A stretch of 64,000 nt of DNA from CAYJEQ01 sp964371155 (GTDB lineage: Bacteria > Bacillota > Clostridia > Oscillospirales > Ruminococcaceae): assembly GCA_964371155.1 (NCBI GenBank), contig CAYJLI010000001.1, positions 1-64,000 on the forward strand, written 5' to 3'. Shown here one piece after another: positions 33,084-42,064 of this stretch (positions are counted from its first letter, which is position 1; each line of letters opens with the position of its first letter). Below the pieces are notes generated by a model. That model was not told where the DNA came from and did not search any database. It saw nothing but the letters and a program-made list of their open reading frames with translations. Both the position numbers and the translations under genes were made by a program.

Positions 33084-33838
33084 TGTATCGCAATTTTGCA
33101 AAATATTATGACCACCTTATTACAGACCTGTCCTACTCGGACAGGGCTGTATATTTTAAAAAAGTAATAGATACTTTTCTTCCCGAAACCACACTCCTAC
33201 TCGACATGGGCTGTGGTACGGGAAGTCTTTGTGTAGAGCTTGCTAATTTAGGCTATGATGTTACAGGTGTGGATGTATCGCCTGAAATGCTCAGCGAAGC
33301 TGTAGCTAAAACTTCTCAGACTGAGCACAATATACTCTATCTTTGCCAAGATATGCGGGAGATAGATTTGTATGGCACTATGGACACTGTCCTCTGCACG
33401 CTCGATACATTAAATCATATCACCGAAGAGGCTGATTTGGATAAAACATTTGCTAAGTTAAGCAATTTCGTGGCGGATGATGGGCTCTTTATATTCGATA
33501 TAAACACCATATATAAGCATATGCATGTGCTCTCTAATAATACCTTTGTATTTGAAAATGAAGAGGTGTATTGTGTTTGGCAAAATGCATATGAAGAAGA
33601 AAGCGAAATAGTAGAAATATCACTCGATTTTTTTGAGTATGAAGACGGTGTTTATCATCGTAGTAGTGAAGAATTTTGTGAGCGAGCATACAGCACAGAA
33701 TTACTTACTGCACTACTAAATAAAAATAATTTCACTGTTAAGGCGATATATGATGAGGATAGTTTTAATCCTCCGCATTCAGAATCTGAAAGACTTGTAT
33801 TTGTTGCAAAGAGAGAAAAGAGGAATAATAATGGATAA
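33083..33838 (+). CDS. class I SAM-dependent methyltransferase
   Basis: The 251-aa cytoplasmic enzyme has the SAM-binding motif I LLDMGCGTGSLCVELA, motif II VTGVDVSPEMLSEA, and DTVLCTLDTLNHI for motif IV. It opens with YRNFAKYYDHLITD, typical of the small-molecule methyltransferases found beside yerC in clostridia. The substrate is unknown. It overlaps yerC by one base at the start and hslO by 8 at the end, so all three are coupled. Confidence 0.9.
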   Translation: MYRNFAKYYDHLITDLSYSDRAVYFKKVIDTFLPETTLLLDMGCGTGSLCVELANLGYDVTGVDVSPEMLSEAVAKTSQTEHNILYLCQDMREIDLYGTMDTVLCTLDTLNHITEEADLDKTFAKLSNFVADDGLFIFDINTIYKHMHVLSNNTFVFENEEVYCVWQNAYEEESEIVEISLDFFEYEDGVYHRSSEEFCERAYSTELLTALLNKNNFTVKAIYDEDSFNPPHSESERLVFVAKREKRNNNG

Positions 33839-34700
33839 TATAGTTAGGGTAATATCGGAGGACGGCTCGGTAATTTGTTGTGCGATCGACAGCACTCAAA
33901 TAGCCGCCGAGGCAGAGCGTATACACCAAACCTCCGCCACTGCCACCGCAGCAATTGGGAGGCTACTCACCGCCTCTGCACTCATGGGCTATATGCTCAA
34001 GAATACCGAGGACAGTGTCACTCTAAGGCTGAGTGGAAACGGCCCGATAGGCGCACTTATCGCTGTCGGCAATGGTAGGGGTAATGTAAAGGGATATGTA
34101 ACAAATCCGATAGTGGAAATTCCACTAAATCAATATGGGAAGCTCGATGTTGCAGGCGCTGTTGGCAGGGATGGGTTTTTATCGGTTATTAAAGATGTTG
34201 GGCAAAAAGAGCCTTCCACAGGGCATAGCCAAATTGTAAGCGGAGAAATTGCAGAGGACATCACTTATTACTACGCAATGAGTGAACAAATACCCACTGT
34301 ATGTGCTTTGGGAGTGCTTGTGAATACTGATTTGACAGTTATTTCCGCCGGTGGTTTTATAGTGCAACTACTCCCCGGTGCAGATGACACCCTCATAACT
34401 AAGCTTGAAGAAAATATAAACAAACTAAAGCCTATTTCGACTTTAGTTAAAGAAGGGCTTTCCCCTGAGCAGATTGCATTTTCTGTTTTAGACGGTTTAG
34501 CACCGCAAGTTCTCGACAGTGGTGTTAGTAAATATCTTTGCGACTGCTCGAGGGACAGAGTTAAGAGAGCACTTGCAAGCCTTGGCAAAGACGAAATTGA
34601 AAGGCTCGTAAGTGAGCAGGAAGTTACTCAGGTGGAATGCCATTTCTGCAATAAAAAAGAGCAGTTCAGCGGCGAAGAATTAAGAGAGCTGATAAATTAA
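33831..34700 (+). CDS. hslO: Hsp33 redox-regulated chaperone
   Basis: The 289-aa protein holds unfolded proteins under oxidative stress and is activated when its C-terminal zinc centre is oxidised. The N-terminal domain starts MDNIVRVISEDGSVICCAI and includes RLSGNGPIGALIAV; the redox switch is CDC in YLCDCSRDR and CHFC in VECHFCNKK. AAAAGAGG lies 6 bases before the ATG at 33831; earlier in-frame ATGs fall inside the methyltransferase gene. A strong hairpin follows. Confidence 0.96.
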   Translation: MDNIVRVISEDGSVICCAIDSTQIAAEAERIHQTSATATAAIGRLLTASALMGYMLKNTEDSVTLRLSGNGPIGALIAVGNGRGNVKGYVTNPIVEIPLNQYGKLDVAGAVGRDGFLSVIKDVGQKEPSTGHSQIVSGEIAEDITYYYAMSEQIPTVCALGVLVNTDLTVISAGGFIVQLLPGADDTLITKLEENINKLKPISTLVKEGLSPEQIAFSVLDGLAPQVLDSGVSKYLCDCSRDRVKRALASLGKDEIERLVSEQEVTQVECHFCNKKEQFSGEELRELIN

Positions 34701-34713
34701 ATGGTATGTTTTT

Positions 34714-34749
34714 GGGGCAAAACCACAATGATAATTGCGGTTTTGCCCC
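34714..34749. terminator. bidirectional terminator between hslO and yitT
   Basis: GGGGCAAAACC (34714-34724) pairs with GGTTTTGCCCC (34739-34749), with flanking T- and A-rich tracts, between convergent genes. Confidence 0.8.
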
Positions 34750-34779
34750 TAATTTTGAATTTATTTGTTTTTTGAAAGC

Positions 34780-35637
34780 TCAATCGCTATTTTCTAAGAA
34801 ACCTCGTCCAAACACTTCATCGGTAGAGGATATTATCACAAAGCTATCACCGTCAATCAAGTGAGCGGCACGCCTTATGCTAAATATTTGGTGCTTGCTC
34901 ATAGCCGATATGACCATATCCCTCTCCTTGCCAGTGTATCCACCTCTAATTTTGAGCAAACTGCTTCCACGCCCTGTTATTGATTCTATTTTTCTTGAAA
35001 CTTCTATTCCCTTATCTGTTACAATCAGAGCAATTTTACCTTTATTTGCGCCGTATATGATTTTGTCACAAACAAACCCTGAAACTGCCACTGCAATTGC
35101 ACCATGCAAGACTGCGTCTATATTGCCAAAAGCCAAGCCTCCACAAATTAGTATACAGGCATCTATGCAGATTGTTATTGTGCCGAAGGTCATGTGTGGT
35201 TTTTTCTTCCTGATGGATAGTGTAAGCAAATCCGTTCCACCAATGGAGCTACCGCACAGTATGGGGAAGGACATTCCAACACCTACAAAAACTCCAGTGT
35301 AAATAGCAGCTAACAAAGGATTTCCACTATATGTGGGTATAAAGTCGTTTACAATATTTAAAAGCAAGCTTAAAATAAGCATTGTCTTTCCTGTTTTTGC
35401 GATAAATTTAACCCCTAAAATTCTAAAACTAATTATTACAAGTGGAATATTCAGTAATAGCTGGATAGTCCCTATTTCGATATTGAACAAATAATTTATA
35501 ATAAGTGATATGCCTGTAAGCCCACCCGTGGCAAATCCAGCAGGTCTTGCAAAACATGTAATTCCTACGGCATATATAAAACAACCCAACAAATCAAAAG
35601 CTATTTCCTGGGAGTATTTTTTTAGTTTGTGTTGCAT
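34780..35637 (-). CDS. YitT family membrane protein
   Basis: This 285-aa protein has the YitT layout of about five transmembrane helices (GCFIYAVGITCFARPAGFA..., with the GFATGGLTGIS motif) followed by a cytoplasmic DUF2179 domain (GRGSSLLKIRGGYTGKERDM). The family is suspected of transport or ligand sensing, but no substrate is established. AAAGGAG lies 9 bases before the ATG. It is a single gene, with a terminator upstream belonging to the YjiH gene. Confidence 0.93.
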   Translation of the reverse strand: MQHKLKKYSQEIAFDLLGCFIYAVGITCFARPAGFATGGLTGISLIINYLFNIEIGTIQLLLNIPLVIISFRILGVKFIAKTGKTMLILSLLLNIVNDFIPTYSGNPLLAAIYTGVFVGVGMSFPILCGSSIGGTDLLTLSIRKKKPHMTFGTITICIDACILICGGLAFGNIDAVLHGAIAVAVSGFVCDKIIYGANKGKIALIVTDKGIEVSRKIESITGRGSSLLKIRGGYTGKERDMVISAMSKHQIFSIRRAAHLIDGDSFVIISSTDEVFGRGFLENSD

Positions 35638-35672
35638 TACAAAGCACTCCTTTATCTATCCAAGAGAAATTA

Positions 35673-35710
35673 AAAGGGTTTCGATATGGCTTTTAACATC
35701 GAAACCCTTT
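35673..35710 (-). terminator. terminator of the YjiH/amidase operon
   Basis: AAAGGGTTTCGAT pairs with ATCGAAACCCTTT (13 bp) around a 12-base loop, 19 bases after the YjiH stop and followed by TTAATTTCTC on the minus strand. Confidence 0.75.
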
Positions 35711-35728
35711 ATGTGGCTGATAAAATCT

Positions 35729-37030
35729 TTAAAAGAGTATGTGTGCCACTGCTGCTGACATAATAAGTGATAATATTGTGCGTTCCACCCAAATAAGCAA
35801 TACGTCTTTCATTTTGATAGGGATATCGGTTGAGAGTAGGCAAGGAATTGATGCAGAGAAAAATAGTATTGCTGAAACACTGGTAACTGCGGTGACAAAT
35901 TTTGTGATGATATGGCTTTCTACAACGAGCATTGCTGGAATGAACATCTCTGCAATCTCAGTAGCATTTGCCATAGCTGCAAGCATTGGGTCGGGTATTT
36001 GAAGCAATAATGTAAACGGATAGAATATGTAGCCTACAATATCGAATAAAGGTGTGTATTCGGCTACAAGAAGACCAGCAAGTCCAATTGCCATAATACT
36101 TGATGTTACAGCGGAAGACATTTTTATTGCATCGCCGGTGTAATAGTCTTTAAGGTAAATAAAATATGATTTTGCGTTTGCGGCAGTATTTATTCCTGCA
36201 TCAAGTGCTCTTTTGAAAATATTGCCTTCAGCACTGATACTGCCTTCTGCTTTTTTATCATAGTACTCGTTTGGTATTTTACATATGGGGTAAATTCGTG
36301 CAGTGATGGCAGTTACAGCAAATGTGATAATTAAAGTAGAGAAGAAATACTGAGTCCAGTAATCCATCAGCCCCAATGTATTAGCTATAACAAGCATAAA
36401 ACCAATTGCAACAGTGGAAAATCCTGTGGCAATAATAGTGCTCTCTCTTGCAGTGTAAACTCCTTTTTTATAAAGCTGATTGGTTAGAAGCACAGCAAGC
36501 GCATAGCCACCTGTGAATGAAACTACTGCATCAATAGCACTTTCACCAGGAGTTTTCCAAATTTTTCTCATTATGGGCTGCATGAAAACACTTACAAATT
36601 CCATAAATCCGAAGTTTATTAGTAAAACATATGCAAGTCCACTCGCAATAATCATTAGTGCAATAGGTTTTACAACTACATTAAATAAAAAGGGAATCAT
36701 GTCCGGTGCCATAAGCACGGCAGGCCCTACATTAAATACAGCCATGCCCCCTATTATTACACCGACAAACTTGATAATAGTAAAAACTAAATCAAAGGTG
36801 GATTTCTTATATGTTTTTTTAATAATAGGCATTAAACCGCCATAAGCGATTAGCAGTAGGCAAAAATATGGTATAATCGGTCCGAAAGTACTACCCACCC
36901 ATGTGGTCATGTGCTGTGTTGGTATAGCGGATACGCCTGCAATTTCTATTTCCACAAAAAAAGCTATAATACCGAGCCCTGAAAATATTACAAATTTCAG
37001 CAGTGCCATTAATCGATTTGTGTTAGTCAT
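35729..37030 (-). CDS. YjiH family transporter (nucleoside-recognition GATE domain)
   Basis: This 433-aa membrane protein has around ten hydrophobic segments and the YjiH/GATE landmarks AVVSFTGGYALAVLLTNQLY, GFSTVAIGFMLVIANTLGL and VESHIITKFVTAVTSVSAI. The N-terminal half starts LLKFVIFSGLGIIAFFVEIE. The substrate is unknown. AAGGAG lies 8 bases before the ATG. It lies 34 bases after a gene for a carbon-nitrogen hydrolase, and the pair suggests uptake and hydrolysis of an amide, with a MerR regulator divergent. Confidence 0.9.
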   Translation of the reverse strand: MTNTNRLMALLKFVIFSGLGIIAFFVEIEIAGVSAIPTQHMTTWVGSTFGPIIPYFCLLLIAYGGLMPIIKKTYKKSTFDLVFTIIKFVGVIIGGMAVFNVGPAVLMAPDMIPFLFNVVVKPIALMIIASGLAYVLLINFGFMEFVSVFMQPIMRKIWKTPGESAIDAVVSFTGGYALAVLLTNQLYKKGVYTARESTIIATGFSTVAIGFMLVIANTLGLMDYWTQYFFSTLIITFAVTAITARIYPICKIPNEYYDKKAEGSISAEGNIFKRALDAGINTAANAKSYFIYLKDYYTGDAIKMSSAVTSSIMAIGLAGLLVAEYTPLFDIVGYIFYPFTLLLQIPDPMLAAMANATEIAEMFIPAMLVVESHIITKFVTAVTSVSAILFFSASIPCLLSTDIPIKMKDVLLIWVERTILSLIMSAAVAHILF

Positions 37031-37064
37031 ATTAAAGTTCTCCTTAATTTATTATAGTTAAAAC

Positions 37065-37973
37065 TTAGATAGTGCCAAAATTTATTTCTTTCACTTTGTT
37101 CTTGTACTCATTAGCATTCATGGTCAGTTTATCTTTGTTATTGTAGATGGGTGCATCAGCTATTTTATTTGCAAAGGGATATTGCACATTAAACTGCTTA
37201 AGGCTTTTTATATGCTGATCCCTACCATAATTTCGCTTAAAATCTACCATGCTCATGTCGAGTGTACGGGTTATATTTTGTGCTCTTTCACTGCATTTAA
37301 ATACTATTTCGCCCTCTGGATTTACTATGACTGAACCACCGCAAAGCGATGATGCTCCAAACTGTCCTGCTCCGCAAGTCCATATGTAAAACAGCTCATT
37401 TTCAAGTGCTCTCGCTTGTGGAATAATTTCGGGGATATGCTTATACTCCATAGGGTCAAGCGCTGGACAGAGGATGATGTCAGCTCCCATCAGTGCTAAT
37501 GTACGAGGGATTTCAGGGAAAAATTGCTCATAGCATATTATTACGCCCACCTTGATGTTTTTTTCAGCTATTTCAAATAGGCAGTAATCATTTGTATCGC
37601 TCGGAGTGCTCATTTCGCCTGGGCGAAATGGGACTTTTTTTCTATATACTGCAATCATCTCTCCACTGGGAGCAAATATCGGGCAGGTGTTATAAAATTC
37701 TCCTTCTGGTAGTTCTTTACTTGCTTCTGCAAATGTACCAGGGATAAAGTAGATGCTATATTTCTTTGCTATTTCCGCAAATTTTGCAAATATGTCATCC
37801 GTAATAGTGATGGGGGTTTTTCCTATTCCAAATTCAACCCCAAGTACTAATTCAGGTTTTATGTACCCACACATAACATTATCTACCGCAGTAGAGATTG
37901 TGCTAAAATTTGTTTGGGTATCTCCACTAACTTCTGTTTGCAAAATAGAAACATTTAAAAAATTGTGTTCCAT
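37065..37973 (-). CDS. carbon-nitrogen hydrolase with intact triad (amidase/nitrilase)
   Basis: The 302-aa cytoplasmic enzyme has the nitrilase-fold triad: Glu47 in VLGVEFG, Lys in YRKKVPF (112/113) and Cys147 in VIICYEQFFPE, with the following LMGADIILCP strand. It probably hydrolyses an aliphatic or aromatic amide or carbamoyl compound. The N terminus NFLNVSILQTEVSGD is typical. The ATG at 37973 follows AAAGG by 9 bases; a GTG at 37982 overlaps that site. It is first in the operon with the YjiH transporter. Confidence 0.9.
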   Translation of the reverse strand: MEHNFLNVSILQTEVSGDTQTNFSTISTAVDNVMCGYIKPELVLGVEFGIGKTPITITDDIFAKFAEIAKKYSIYFIPGTFAEASKELPEGEFYNTCPIFAPSGEMIAVYRKKVPFRPGEMSTPSDTNDYCLFEIAEKNIKVGVIICYEQFFPEIPRTLALMGADIILCPALDPMEYKHIPEIIPQARALENELFYIWTCGAGQFGASSLCGGSVIVNPEGEIVFKCSERAQNITRTLDMSMVDFKRNYGRDQHIKSLKQFNVQYPFANKIADAPIYNNKDKLTMNANEYKNKVKEINFGTI

Positions 37974-37991
37974 TTTATTCACCCTTTCAAA

Positions 37992-38107
37992 ATAGTTTAT
38001 ACATAAATGATAAACTATATAGTTAATGTAATGTCAATGCTAATTTTAATATTTTTTTGTAATTTATTTGTTGATTTAAAGGCATTTAAATGTTATAGTT
38101 ACTATAA
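37992..38107. promoter_or_regulatory. three ACTAT dyads between the MerR gene and the amidase operon
   Basis: The divergent intergenic region contains ATAGTTTAT/ATAAACTAT (37992-38000 and 38010-38018), the overlapping perfect palindrome AACTATATAGTT (38013-38024) and TTATAGT-T-ACTATAA (38093-38107), the last overlapping a TATAAT box at 38103-38108. They are likely binding sites for the MerR protein on both promoters. Confidence 0.55.
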
Positions 38108-38143
38108 TGTTTTTAAATATTTTGGTGAATAGGAGGCATATTG

Positions 38144-38973
38144 ATGCATAAGGATAAATATACCATAGCAGAAATCAGCAAATTTGCAAACATCTCAAAG
38201 CAAACACTCCGCTATTATGATAGCATAGGATTATTCTCACCGTCTGTAAGGGATGAAAAAAACGGATATAGATATTATGAGTATTCACAGATATATAAAC
38301 TCAATCAGATAATGATAATGAAAGGATTGGGTCTTAGCCTTGAAGAAATAATTACACTGACAAATAAAAATAATCTATCATCATTAAAAACCTCACTATT
38401 AAAGCAGCAAGAGATAATAAATTCTGAGCTTTACAGACTACAAAAAGCAAAAAGCCTCAACGATGAATTGCTTGAAAGAATTACAAAATCAGAAAAGGTG
38501 AAATCATCTTCAAGCTGCTATCTAAAAACANNNNNNNNNNGCATTTATATGTGCTTAATTTCAACTTTTCAATGGCCGCACTCTATGACAGCATAAAAAC
38601 CTTATATACATCATATATAAAGGGCATCGGAAAAGAGCCACAGTTTAAGCAGGGCGAGGTTGTTTTGCAGATTGATATGCCGTCACTGCTTATAAAAAAA
38701 TTTGATACTTACTCCACAATCGGATTTTTTGTGGATAGTACGGGTGGGGAGTTGGGCGTACCAATTACTAATATCCCCGAAAGCAGATATGCGATAACCC
38801 ACCATATAGGTGAGTATCATGATATGAACAAAAGCTATAAACAACTCTATAAATATATTAAAGACAATAATCTAAAAATCATAGGCAAATCAATTGAATT
38901 TGCAATTATTAGTATTTCAACCACCGACAATCCAAGTGAGTTTATCACCGAAATACAAATTCCTGTTGAATAA
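38144..38973 (+). CDS. MerR family regulator with GyrI-like effector domain, interrupted by assembly gap
   Basis: The N-terminal MerR helix-turn-helix (KYTIAEISKFANISKQTLRYYDSIGLF, residues 5-31) and a dimerisation coil (about 75-120) are followed, after ten N at 38531-38540, by a GyrI-like ligand-binding domain in another frame (from FKQGEVVLQIDMPSLLIKKF to ITEIQIPVE). The two parts are most simply one gene whose frame is broken by an arbitrary gap length. AGGAGG lies 7 bases before the ATG at 38144. It is divergent from the YjiH/amidase operon and probably senses a substrate of that pathway. Confidence 0.82.
38531..38540. other. assembly gap of 10 N
   Basis: Ten unknown bases lie inside the MerR gene. 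The true number of bases is unknown, and the downstream part is out of frame with the upstream part. Confidence 0.99.
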
Positions 38974-39026
38974 GGGTAAGACCTATAATTGTTTATGGTA
39001 TTTTTTATAAATATGCAAATTATAAA

Positions 39027-39079
39027 TAAAACCCGAGTTAAATCACTTTCCTTTAGAAGGTAATTTAGCTCGGGTTTTA
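39027..39079. terminator. bidirectional terminator between MerR and GNAT genes
   Basis: TAAAACCCGAG (39027-39037) pairs with CTCGGGTTTTA (39069-39079), with further pairing of TTAAAT and ATTTAG inside. Confidence 0.75.
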
Positions 39080-39124
39080 TTTTGGAATTTTGCCTGACTG
39101 CAAAATTCTTCTTAAATTCATTTA

Positions 39125-39649
39125 TTAAAGCTCTAAAAAATAAGATATAGCATCAAATGATTTACTGCCATCAAATTTTTTATAAGTTGTCCTGCCATGA
39201 TGCTTAAAATTAAGCTTAATTAAAATCTGCTGCGAGGCTAAATTTTCGGGAGCATGGCATGCATAGATTTTCTTTTCACTGAGCTCTTCCTTTGCAAAAT
39301 GTATTATTCGCCTTGCAGCCTCGGTGGCAAGGCCTTTGCCCCATTGTGCTTTCATTATGTTGTAACCTATCTCATAACACCCATGTTCTGCACTAAAACT
39401 CAGCCCTCCCGAACCTATTAATTCGCCCGAAGATTTAAGTTCATATCCAAAAGCATAATTATCACCCATGATATTCTCTTCCTCTGCTTGCATCCATTCC
39501 AAGGTCTGTGACAAATCGGTGTGCACACTCCAACGCATAAACTTTGCAACCTCACTGTCCGATGTCCAGTTTTTAAACGCCGTCTTGGCATCACTTGATA
39601 GTAGCGGCCTTAAAATCATTCTTTCAGTTTGTAAAATAGGTGTTTGCAT
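39125..39649 (-). CDS. RimJ/RimL-like GNAT acetyltransferase
   Basis: The 174-aa protein starts with the family motif LQTERMILRPLLSSDAKTAF, has IGSGGLSFSAEHGCYEIGY, the acetyl-CoA loop WGKGLATEAARRIIHFA and ends with a NLASQQILIKLNFKHHGR segment. It probably acetylates an amine on a small molecule or protein terminus, target unknown. AGAGGAAAG lies 5 bases before the ATG. It is 33 bases downstream of ybaK and may be cotranscribed. Confidence 0.9.
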   Translation of the reverse strand: MQTPILQTERMILRPLLSSDAKTAFKNWTSDSEVAKFMRWSVHTDLSQTLEWMQAEEENIMGDNYAFGYELKSSGELIGSGGLSFSAEHGCYEIGYNIMKAQWGKGLATEAARRIIHFAKEELSEKKIYACHAPENLASQQILIKLNFKHHGRTTYKKFDGSKSFDAISYFLEL

Positions 39650-39681
39650 TTTACTTTCCTCTTTCTGGATTACTTAGAATT

Positions 39682-40155
39682 TCAGACACAAATATCGGCA
39701 ATATCATACTCAATAACTTTAGCTAAATTAGCAGGACTTATTGCAATTTGATAGCCTATTTTCCCACCGCTTACCACAATTCTATTTAGCTTATTCACTG
39801 AGCTGTCAATAATAGTTTTATACTGCTTTTTCATCCCTACAGGAGAGCAACCACCTTTAATATATCCCGTGACTTTAAGTAAATCACTGTGTTTAATCAT
39901 CTCCACGCTCTTCTCTCCTACTGACTTAGCAGCGGATTTTAAACTCAGCTCCCTTGCCACCGGAATAACAAAAACATAGTAATTCTTTCCGCTTTGTGTC
40001 ACAAGTGTTTTATAGACTTCATCCTCGCTCATGCCCGTCTTTTTTGCTACGGTAATGCCATCGAGCAATCCGTCGGTAATATCATATTCTAATTTTTCAT
40101 ATGCTACACCAAGCTTTTCAATTGCCCTCATAGCATTTGTTTTTACCTCTGCCAT
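39682..40155 (-). CDS. ybaK: YbaK/EbsC-type aminoacyl-tRNA deacylase
   Basis: This 157-aa trans-editing enzyme should hydrolyse mischarged Cys-tRNA(Pro). It has the YbaK signatures: TNAMRAIEKLGVAYEKLEYD, SEDEVYKTLV, VIPVARELSLKSAAK and the GGCSPVGMKKQ loop with the conserved lysine, then SGGKIGYQIAISPANL. AAAGGAG lies 5 bases before the ATG. Its start is only one base from the stop of the unknown 348-aa gene, so the two are translated from one transcript. Confidence 0.93.
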   Translation of the reverse strand: MAEVKTNAMRAIEKLGVAYEKLEYDITDGLLDGITVAKKTGMSEDEVYKTLVTQSGKNYYVFVIPVARELSLKSAAKSVGEKSVEMIKHSDLLKVTGYIKGGCSPVGMKKQYKTIIDSSVNKLNRIVVSGGKIGYQIAISPANLAKVIEYDIADICV

Positions 40156-40156
40156 A

Positions 40157-41203
40157 TTACTCCTTTTGCTTATTTACAATTTTAGTGGACATAATCATTT
40201 GATTTTCCATAAGCCTGATAACAGTGTGAATTGGTGCATCGGTGCCAAAACCAAGGTCATCGCATATATAGATAAACTCTGCTTTGTTTTCATCGTCAAA
40301 TTTGACCACCACTTCCCCATCTACTTCATGCTTTGCAAAAGTGATTGTCATCTGGTGCTTTTGCATTATGTCAATTTCATTTGGATAAAGGGGTAGCGGT
40401 GGGGTAAATTTCACCGTGGGGCTTTCGTCATACTGGAGCTTTTCTATGCTTTCTAATTCATAGCCTTTTTCAGTTTTTAGGCAGGAAAAGAGTAGACCTT
40501 CACCGTTTATAAGTACTTTTTCGTCTTGAGTTCTGGTTTCTTTGTAATTTTTTGATTTACTTTTGCTGTGGTATTCAAAAGTTTTTAGCCCGTCGCTCAT
40601 TTCGGTCACAATAGGTAACTCAAACAATGATTTCCCTTGTAAGAGCGCTATTGCCCTTACATCAGTTGTATAAGTACCTGCACTTTTAGGGCTCCAGATA
40701 GAAACAAAGTTATTTTCTATGCTGTAATTTTGCCCCATAACACTTAGTGATGTTTTGGAATCTAAATTTGTAGAGCAGTTATTAAATGCCGCCCCTACTC
40801 CGATTTCATCAAATTCGAAGCTTCTAAAATTAACCTTTTTATGATTTGATCCTCTATTCAAAAATATTTTAAGCTCAATTTTTTCGCTTTTTCTATTTCT
40901 AAAATAAATTTTCATATAATTACCGCTTTTATCGGTATGCATATAAATTCTCGAATATTTAATCATCATATTTGGGATTTGCTTTTTTGTTGAGGAGACT
41001 TGGCGCTCGTTATTACAATAAAATATGGATTTACCATCTTTGAGCTTAATCCATATAAAAATAACTACATGTCCCGTAGTCATTTCATTTATCGTTATAT
41101 TCATTTCTTTATATTGCCTGTGATTTTCAATACTAATTCTGATATGTTTTTGAAATTTATAGTATTTTATCGGAAACGGATTATAAAATAAGTCTGAAAG
41201 CAT
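40157..41203 (-). CDS. hypothetical protein, beta-rich
   Basis: I do not recognise this 348-aa protein. It has no signal peptide or membrane helix, is rich in Lys, Ser and aromatic residues, and alternates in a way expected of a beta-sandwich or double-barrel (for example KYSRIYMHTDKSGNYMKIYF). The pattern weakly recalls lipocalin-like hydratase or AttH folds, which is inference. AGGGAG lies 9 bases before the ATG. It ends one base before ybaK and is the first gene of the ybaK-GNAT unit. Confidence 0.6.
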   Translation of the reverse strand: MLSDLFYNPFPIKYYKFQKHIRISIENHRQYKEMNITINEMTTGHVVIFIWIKLKDGKSIFYCNNERQVSSTKKQIPNMMIKYSRIYMHTDKSGNYMKIYFRNRKSEKIELKIFLNRGSNHKKVNFRSFEFDEIGVGAAFNNCSTNLDSKTSLSVMGQNYSIENNFVSIWSPKSAGTYTTDVRAIALLQGKSLFELPIVTEMSDGLKTFEYHSKSKSKNYKETRTQDEKVLINGEGLLFSCLKTEKGYELESIEKLQYDESPTVKFTPPLPLYPNEIDIMQKHQMTITFAKHEVDGEVVVKFDDENKAEFIYICDDLGFGTDAPIHTVIRLMENQMIMSTKIVNKQKE

Positions 41204-41308
41204 ATATTTTACTCCCTAAATTGATTTTAGTAGTACCCTAACCATCATTTTACATTATATCTATTTATAATTCAATGTTTTTTTCTTATAAGTGGCGATT
41301 TATTCTCT

Positions 41309-41336
41309 TTTACATTTTAAAAAAATGTGATAAAAT
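41309..41336 (+). promoter_or_regulatory. probable promoter of the pseudo-nitrilase pair
   Basis: TTTACA (41309-41314) and TAAAAT (41331-41336) are 16 bases apart with an extended TGA before the -10 box. Confidence 0.6.
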
Positions 41337-41369
41337 AGAGAGGTAGTAGATAAAAATGGGGGTGAGTGC

Positions 41370-42062
41370 TTGGGAAAACTTAATATTACCGTTGTAAGGC
41401 AGTTTGAAGCTCCGCCACAGGGAAGTGAATATGTTGTATTCATGCAAGAAGAGCCTTATATTTCCGAAGAATCTGCTTTTGAACATCTAAAAAAAGCGGT
41501 AAAATACAGTAGATTTTTCAAGGTTTACACCGTGCCTTTACGCTTTATCAGAGATGATAAGATTACTATGTGCATGATTTCTCCCGAGGGCGAAATACTC
41601 GGTGCACAGGAAGCCGTTCACTTAAGTCTTGCGCATCGTGGCAATTTGTCGCACTCCGAGGATATTAATATTATTACGACGGATGATGCCTCGTTTTTTC
41701 TTTGTGTGGATGTTGATATTTTTCACCCAGAAGTCTCACGTGCCGCTACTTTAATGGGAGCGCAGGTGCTCATATGCAGTAGATTTATGGATATTATCAA
41801 TGATACTCCCCACAGAATTTGTCAAGGTTGTGAAAACTCCGCAATATCGAATAAATTGTATTTGCTCGATGTTACCGAAGAGGGCGGTAGGTTTATTGAT
41901 CCTATGTCGATTACTGAATGTGTGCGCAAGACTAAGACACCGGGTAGAATTAACACCATTTGGGAATGCGATACCGATAAGCTCAATGCTTTTAGAGAAG
42001 AAAATCCAATTTTACCGCAAAACACATTATTTAGAAAATATATTGATTACTTAGTGAGGTAA
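41370..42062 (+). CDS. nitrilase-fold protein lacking the catalytic lysine
   Basis: This 230-aa protein retains the nitrilase-superfamily scaffold: SPEGEILGAQEAVHLSL corresponds to the substrate/Lys loop, and FFLCVDVDIFHPEVSRA with the following LMGAQVLICS to the cysteine elbow. Cys112 is present and a Glu (27/28) is near the expected place, but the catalytic Lys position is Ala/Glu (about 81-82). Activity is therefore doubtful. The protein is shorter than the usual 260-300 aa. The start is a TTG with GGGGGTGAG 3 bases upstream. It is followed 2 bases later by a second nitrilase-fold gene. Confidence 0.75.
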   Translation: MGKLNITVVRQFEAPPQGSEYVVFMQEEPYISEESAFEHLKKAVKYSRFFKVYTVPLRFIRDDKITMCMISPEGEILGAQEAVHLSLAHRGNLSHSEDINIITTDDASFFLCVDVDIFHPEVSRAATLMGAQVLICSRFMDIINDTPHRICQGCENSAISNKLYLLDVTEEGGRFIDPMSITECVRKTKTPGRINTIWECDTDKLNAFREENPILPQNTLFRKYIDYLVR

Positions 42063-42064
42063 AT

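Noticed and set aside
38144..38973. Frameshifted MerR pseudogene
   Set aside because: The frame change coincides exactly with ten N, so an assembly gap explains it better than mutation.
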